Below, in pieces: positions 61,889 through 64,000 of a stretch of DNA of 64,000 bases; position 1 is the stretch's first letter, and each line of letters starts with the position of its first letter. Below the pieces are notes generated by a model, which worked only from the letters and a program-made list of their open reading frames with translations, searched no databases and was not told the origin of the DNA. Where the stretch lies: positions 9,786-73,785 of the forward strand of contig CABTWG010000002.1 of NCBI GenBank assembly GCA_902488455.1. Direction: 5' to 3'. Both the position numbers and the translations under genes were made by a program. The DNA comes from an uncultured Peptoniphilus sp. Lineage in GTDB: Bacteria; Bacillota; Clostridia; Tissierellales; Peptoniphilaceae.

Positions 61889-62488
61889 TTACTTCTCAAA
61901 CGCAATTTTAACAGCAGGATCGTCTTCAAGATTTTCTACAAATCTCTTCACACTCGGATAATCCTTCCAAGACTTTTCAAAATCGTCGGTCCATCTCACC
62001 ATGACATATGCATATGCGTCCAACACGGTTTTCTTATTATTGTATAGATAATCCTTCCCTTCAAGCAAATTATCCAAGCTTTTCATCGCACTATCTATTG
62101 AGATATATGCTGCTTTTAACACATTTTCTATAGATACATCATCAGTTGCCACCGTGTATCTTTCAGGTACATAGTATGGGCCAAAAGCTGAATGGAACCC
62201 ATTTAAAAATGAAGAAAGTTTGTTAAACTCATATTCTGCTACGACTCCTTCATCTGCACCTAAATTCTTTTCTCTATGTGTATCTGCAATATATTTTAAA
62301 ATAGCAGTGTTTTCTGTAAGTATCTTTCCTTCTCCAATATCTAAGGCAGGCACTGTTCCTGCTGGATTTATCTTTTTATATTCTTCTGACTTGGTATTAG
62401 CTTTTATTGCTTTGTATTCTGCATTCGCCCACTCAAGAGCGATTATGCTAGCAATAGAGCAACTTTTCGGTGTATAATATATTATCAT
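61889..62488 (-). CDS. Glutathione S-transferase-like protein
   Basis: A 199-residue GST-fold protein. Thioredoxin-like N-terminal domain: MIIYYTPKSCSIASIIALEWANAEY, then NPAGTVPALDIGEGKILTENTAILKYIADT (the cis-Pro VPAL and the ENTAIL glutathione-binding Glu-Asn/Ser region). The helical C-terminal domain follows. Glutathione transferases are rare in strict anaerobic Firmicutes, so transfer from a proteobacterium is plausible. GGAGG precedes the ATG. Substrate and thiol are unknown. Confidence 0.88.
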   Translation of the reverse strand: MIIYYTPKSCSIASIIALEWANAEYKAIKANTKSEEYKKINPAGTVPALDIGEGKILTENTAILKYIADTHREKNLGADEGVVAEYEFNKLSSFLNGFHSAFGPYYVPERYTVATDDVSIENVLKAAYISIDSAMKSLDNLLEGKDYLYNNKKTVLDAYAYVMVRWTDDFEKSWKDYPSVKRFVENLEDDPAVKIAFEK

Positions 62489-62570
62489 AGAACCTCCTAC
62501 TAATTTAATTTATTTTTAGATACATACCCTATGATAGTATATTTAAACGATCGCAAAGAGAGGATAAATA

Positions 62571-63701
62571 ATGAGAAAAACACTTGAAAATATATTTACA
62601 GTAGTTGCATTTTTAGCAGCTGCATTCTTTATAGGATTTGCCTCTGGACAAATAGTAAATTATGCAAAGGAATTTATCGTTATAGAAATCGAGAATATCA
62701 ACAATATATTCTGGTTCGCAGTAATATTTTTATCAATCTACTTAGTAGTCATGATCCACATAATCTTCCACGAAGCTGGTCACATGATCGGAGGATTTAT
62801 AACTGGCTATAGATTTTTATACTTTCGAATAGGCTCTACTACCCTTGTAAGAACAGATAACAGATTTAAGATTAGAAAGTTAACAGTCCCAGGCACAGGT
62901 GGACAATGCATCATGGTTCCACCAGAGATGAAAGACGGCGATTATCCTGTGGTAATCTATAATCTCGGAGGAGGACTTATGAATATAATACTTTCATTAG
63001 TAGCTGTAATCATCATTAAAACCTATAGCCTAAATCCAGTGGCTCTAGGATTTTTAGAAATATTTGCAATAGTAGGAATCTACATTGGAATAGTAAACCT
63101 AGTTCCACTTAAAGTTATAAGTAACGATGGAGCAAATATCTTTTACTTGAAAAATGATTTAGAAGAAAGAATAGCACTCCATAAAATTTTAAACGACGAA
63201 GAGGATATAATAAATTGCAAGGAAGTCGAAGAGACTAGCTTAAATATCGACGAAGCTGATCTTTCCAAGACATTTATCCAAGGGATATTTATAAATAGGA
63301 TGGAGGACAGATTCTACAAAATGGAGTTTGAAGAAGCGAAATCCATCGGCGAAAAGCTTCTCGCGAAAGCAAAAATGAATATGACCTTTGAATTTATGGT
63401 CAAGACAACTCTATCCACCATCTACTTAATTGAAGGAAGTGTGAAGATGGCAGAAGAGTTTTTGAAAGATAAGAAGTTAAAGAAATATTTAAAAAATAAA
63501 TACGTGCTCCATGTAGAAATCCTAAACTACGCAAGAGATAGGATCCTGGAAAGAAAAGATGGAAAGAAAATTAGAAAAAGAATAGAGAAGATGGAAGATA
63601 AGTATATCTACCCTTCACATATAAAAGCTGCATTTGAAATCATGGAAAAGATCGATGAAGTGGCAGATAGGAAGGTTTTGGAAGACAATTTAAGTTTATA
63701 A
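62571..63701 (+). CDS. M50-like site-2 protease family membrane protein
   Basis: Polytopic protein of 376 aa. Zinc site HEAGH lies in IHIIFHEAGHMIGGFITGY near residue 67, inside the third helix. A second metal ligand is a candidate in a later helix region (IVNLVPLKVISNDGANIFYL, where the family has NxxPxxxxDG). Residues ~185-376 are soluble and mostly helical, with possible TPR-like repeats. Intramembrane proteases of this type release regulators or cut signal peptide remnants; no anti-sigma factor gene is nearby. AGAGGA precedes the ATG. Confidence 0.85.
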   Translation: MRKTLENIFTVVAFLAAAFFIGFASGQIVNYAKEFIVIEIENINNIFWFAVIFLSIYLVVMIHIIFHEAGHMIGGFITGYRFLYFRIGSTTLVRTDNRFKIRKLTVPGTGGQCIMVPPEMKDGDYPVVIYNLGGGLMNIILSLVAVIIIKTYSLNPVALGFLEIFAIVGIYIGIVNLVPLKVISNDGANIFYLKNDLEERIALHKILNDEEDIINCKEVEETSLNIDEADLSKTFIQGIFINRMEDRFYKMEFEEAKSIGEKLLAKAKMNMTFEFMVKTTLSTIYLIEGSVKMAEEFLKDKKLKKYLKNKYVLHVEILNYARDRILERKDGKKIRKRIEKMEDKYIYPSHIKAAFEIMEKIDEVADRKVLEDNLSL

Positions 63702-63710
63702 AAGATTTAG

Positions 63711-63735
63711 AGGAATGGGCGACCATTCCTTTTTT
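63711..63735 (+). terminator. Terminator of the M50-like protease gene
   Basis: AGGAATGG-GCGA-CCATTCCT followed by five more T residues. Confidence 0.9.
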
Positions 63736-63804
63736 GATTTTTCAAAACTCGACTACCTCCGGTGTTGACTACCACCTACTTTTTATAAAAACTCAATGAA
63801 GACA

Positions 63805-63851
63805 GTCACCCTGAGCGAGGAAATTTATTTCCGAGTCGAATGGGTATAGCC
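63805..63851. repeat. GTGAC-type repeat, inverted
   Basis: GTCACCCTGAGCGAGG to CGAGTCGAATGGGTATAGCC. It is the reverse complement of the ends of the next copy, with a different central hairpin (GGAAATTTATTTCC). Confidence 0.8.
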
Positions 63852-63957
63852 CTGGTGTGGTCAAGTATTGATGATTGTCCTTGCAGGGCGTCTCAGCTAT
63901 GGAACCTGGATTTCCGCTACGGTGTAGTTGCATTAACTTGGTTAAATATAGCCTATA

Positions 63958-64000
63958 CCCGTTCGACTTCAGAGCCTTCGGCTCTTTCGCTCAGGGTGAC
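63958..64000. repeat. GTGAC-type repeat, at the right edge
   Basis: CCCGTTCGACTTCAGAGCC, hairpin AGAGCC-TTCG-GGCTCT, then CGCTCAGGGTGAC; nearly identical to 54613-54655. It may continue past the window. Confidence 0.83.

Larger units (their letters stand above)
63736..64000. other. Non-coding end of the window, made largely of repeats
   Basis: No gene seen. It carries two GTGAC-type repeat copies facing each other (63805-63851 and 63958-64000), with about 100 unrelated bases between them. Confidence 0.6.

Overview
The window is a gene-dense, AT-rich stretch of a chromosome from a low-GC Gram-positive bacterium. Signs of Bacillota/Clostridia-type ancestry are the CcpN plus PPDK-regulator pair, two-subunit GlyQS, infC-rpmI-rplT with an L20-type leader, the YloU/YloV pair, a long Bacillus-type SRP RNA, strong GGAGG ribosome sites and several TTG starts. 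A clostridial 2[4Fe-4S] ferredoxin suggests an anaerobe. A Tissierellia/Peptoniphilaceae-like anaerobic coccus is my best guess, but that is inference.

Region 1 (1-11.7 kb, minus strand) is one long, tightly packed housekeeping run: phoH-ybeY-dgkA/PAP2-cdd-era-recO-glyQ-glyS-ccpN-PPDK regulator-dGTPase-dnaG-rpoD, with rpoD cut by the window edge. Region 2 (11.9-21.8 kb, minus) is the most interesting part. Ten overlapping genes, preceded by a rhodanese lipoprotein, encode a YnjB-type binding protein, two permeases, an ATPase, an atypical nucleoside hydrolase, a CCG-domain Fe-S protein, two TVP38/TMEM64 membrane proteins, a TIGR04283-like glycosyltransferase and a DUF2064-kinase fusion. The content parallels E. 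coli ydjXYZ-ynjABCDEF, whose function is not established as far as I know.

Region 3 (22-37.6 kb, minus) is again housekeeping: dnaX-ybaB-recR, a HAD phosphatase, recG-rsmD-coaD, yloU-yloV (fakA-like), a DUF4342 protein, the Ktr potassium system, infC-rpmI-rplT and prfB. Region 4 (37.9-43.7 kb, plus) is an oppDFBCA peptide uptake operon with a good promoter and terminator. Region 5 (43.7-64 kb) switches strand often. It holds a candidate small RNA, a HerA-NurA pair with rsmI and a TrmN6-like methyltransferase, a ferredoxin too small for ordinary gene finding, two tandem brnQ genes, tex, tRNA-Ser(GGA) followed directly by SRP RNA, a FAH-family enzyme, ftsH with an apparent ATC/ATT start, an NSS transporter, a zinc-ribbon membrane protein, a CoaA-like kinase, a GST-like protein and an M50-like protease.

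Two families of intergenic repeats are visible. One is a palindrome with a conserved arm and variable centre (a tandem array at 24944-25131 and two copies near 54.5 kb). The other is a longer GTCACCCTGA/TCAGGGTGAC-bounded repeat (54.3-54.7, 61.7-61.85 and 63.8-64.0 kb). I saw no CRISPR array, insertion sequence or prophage.
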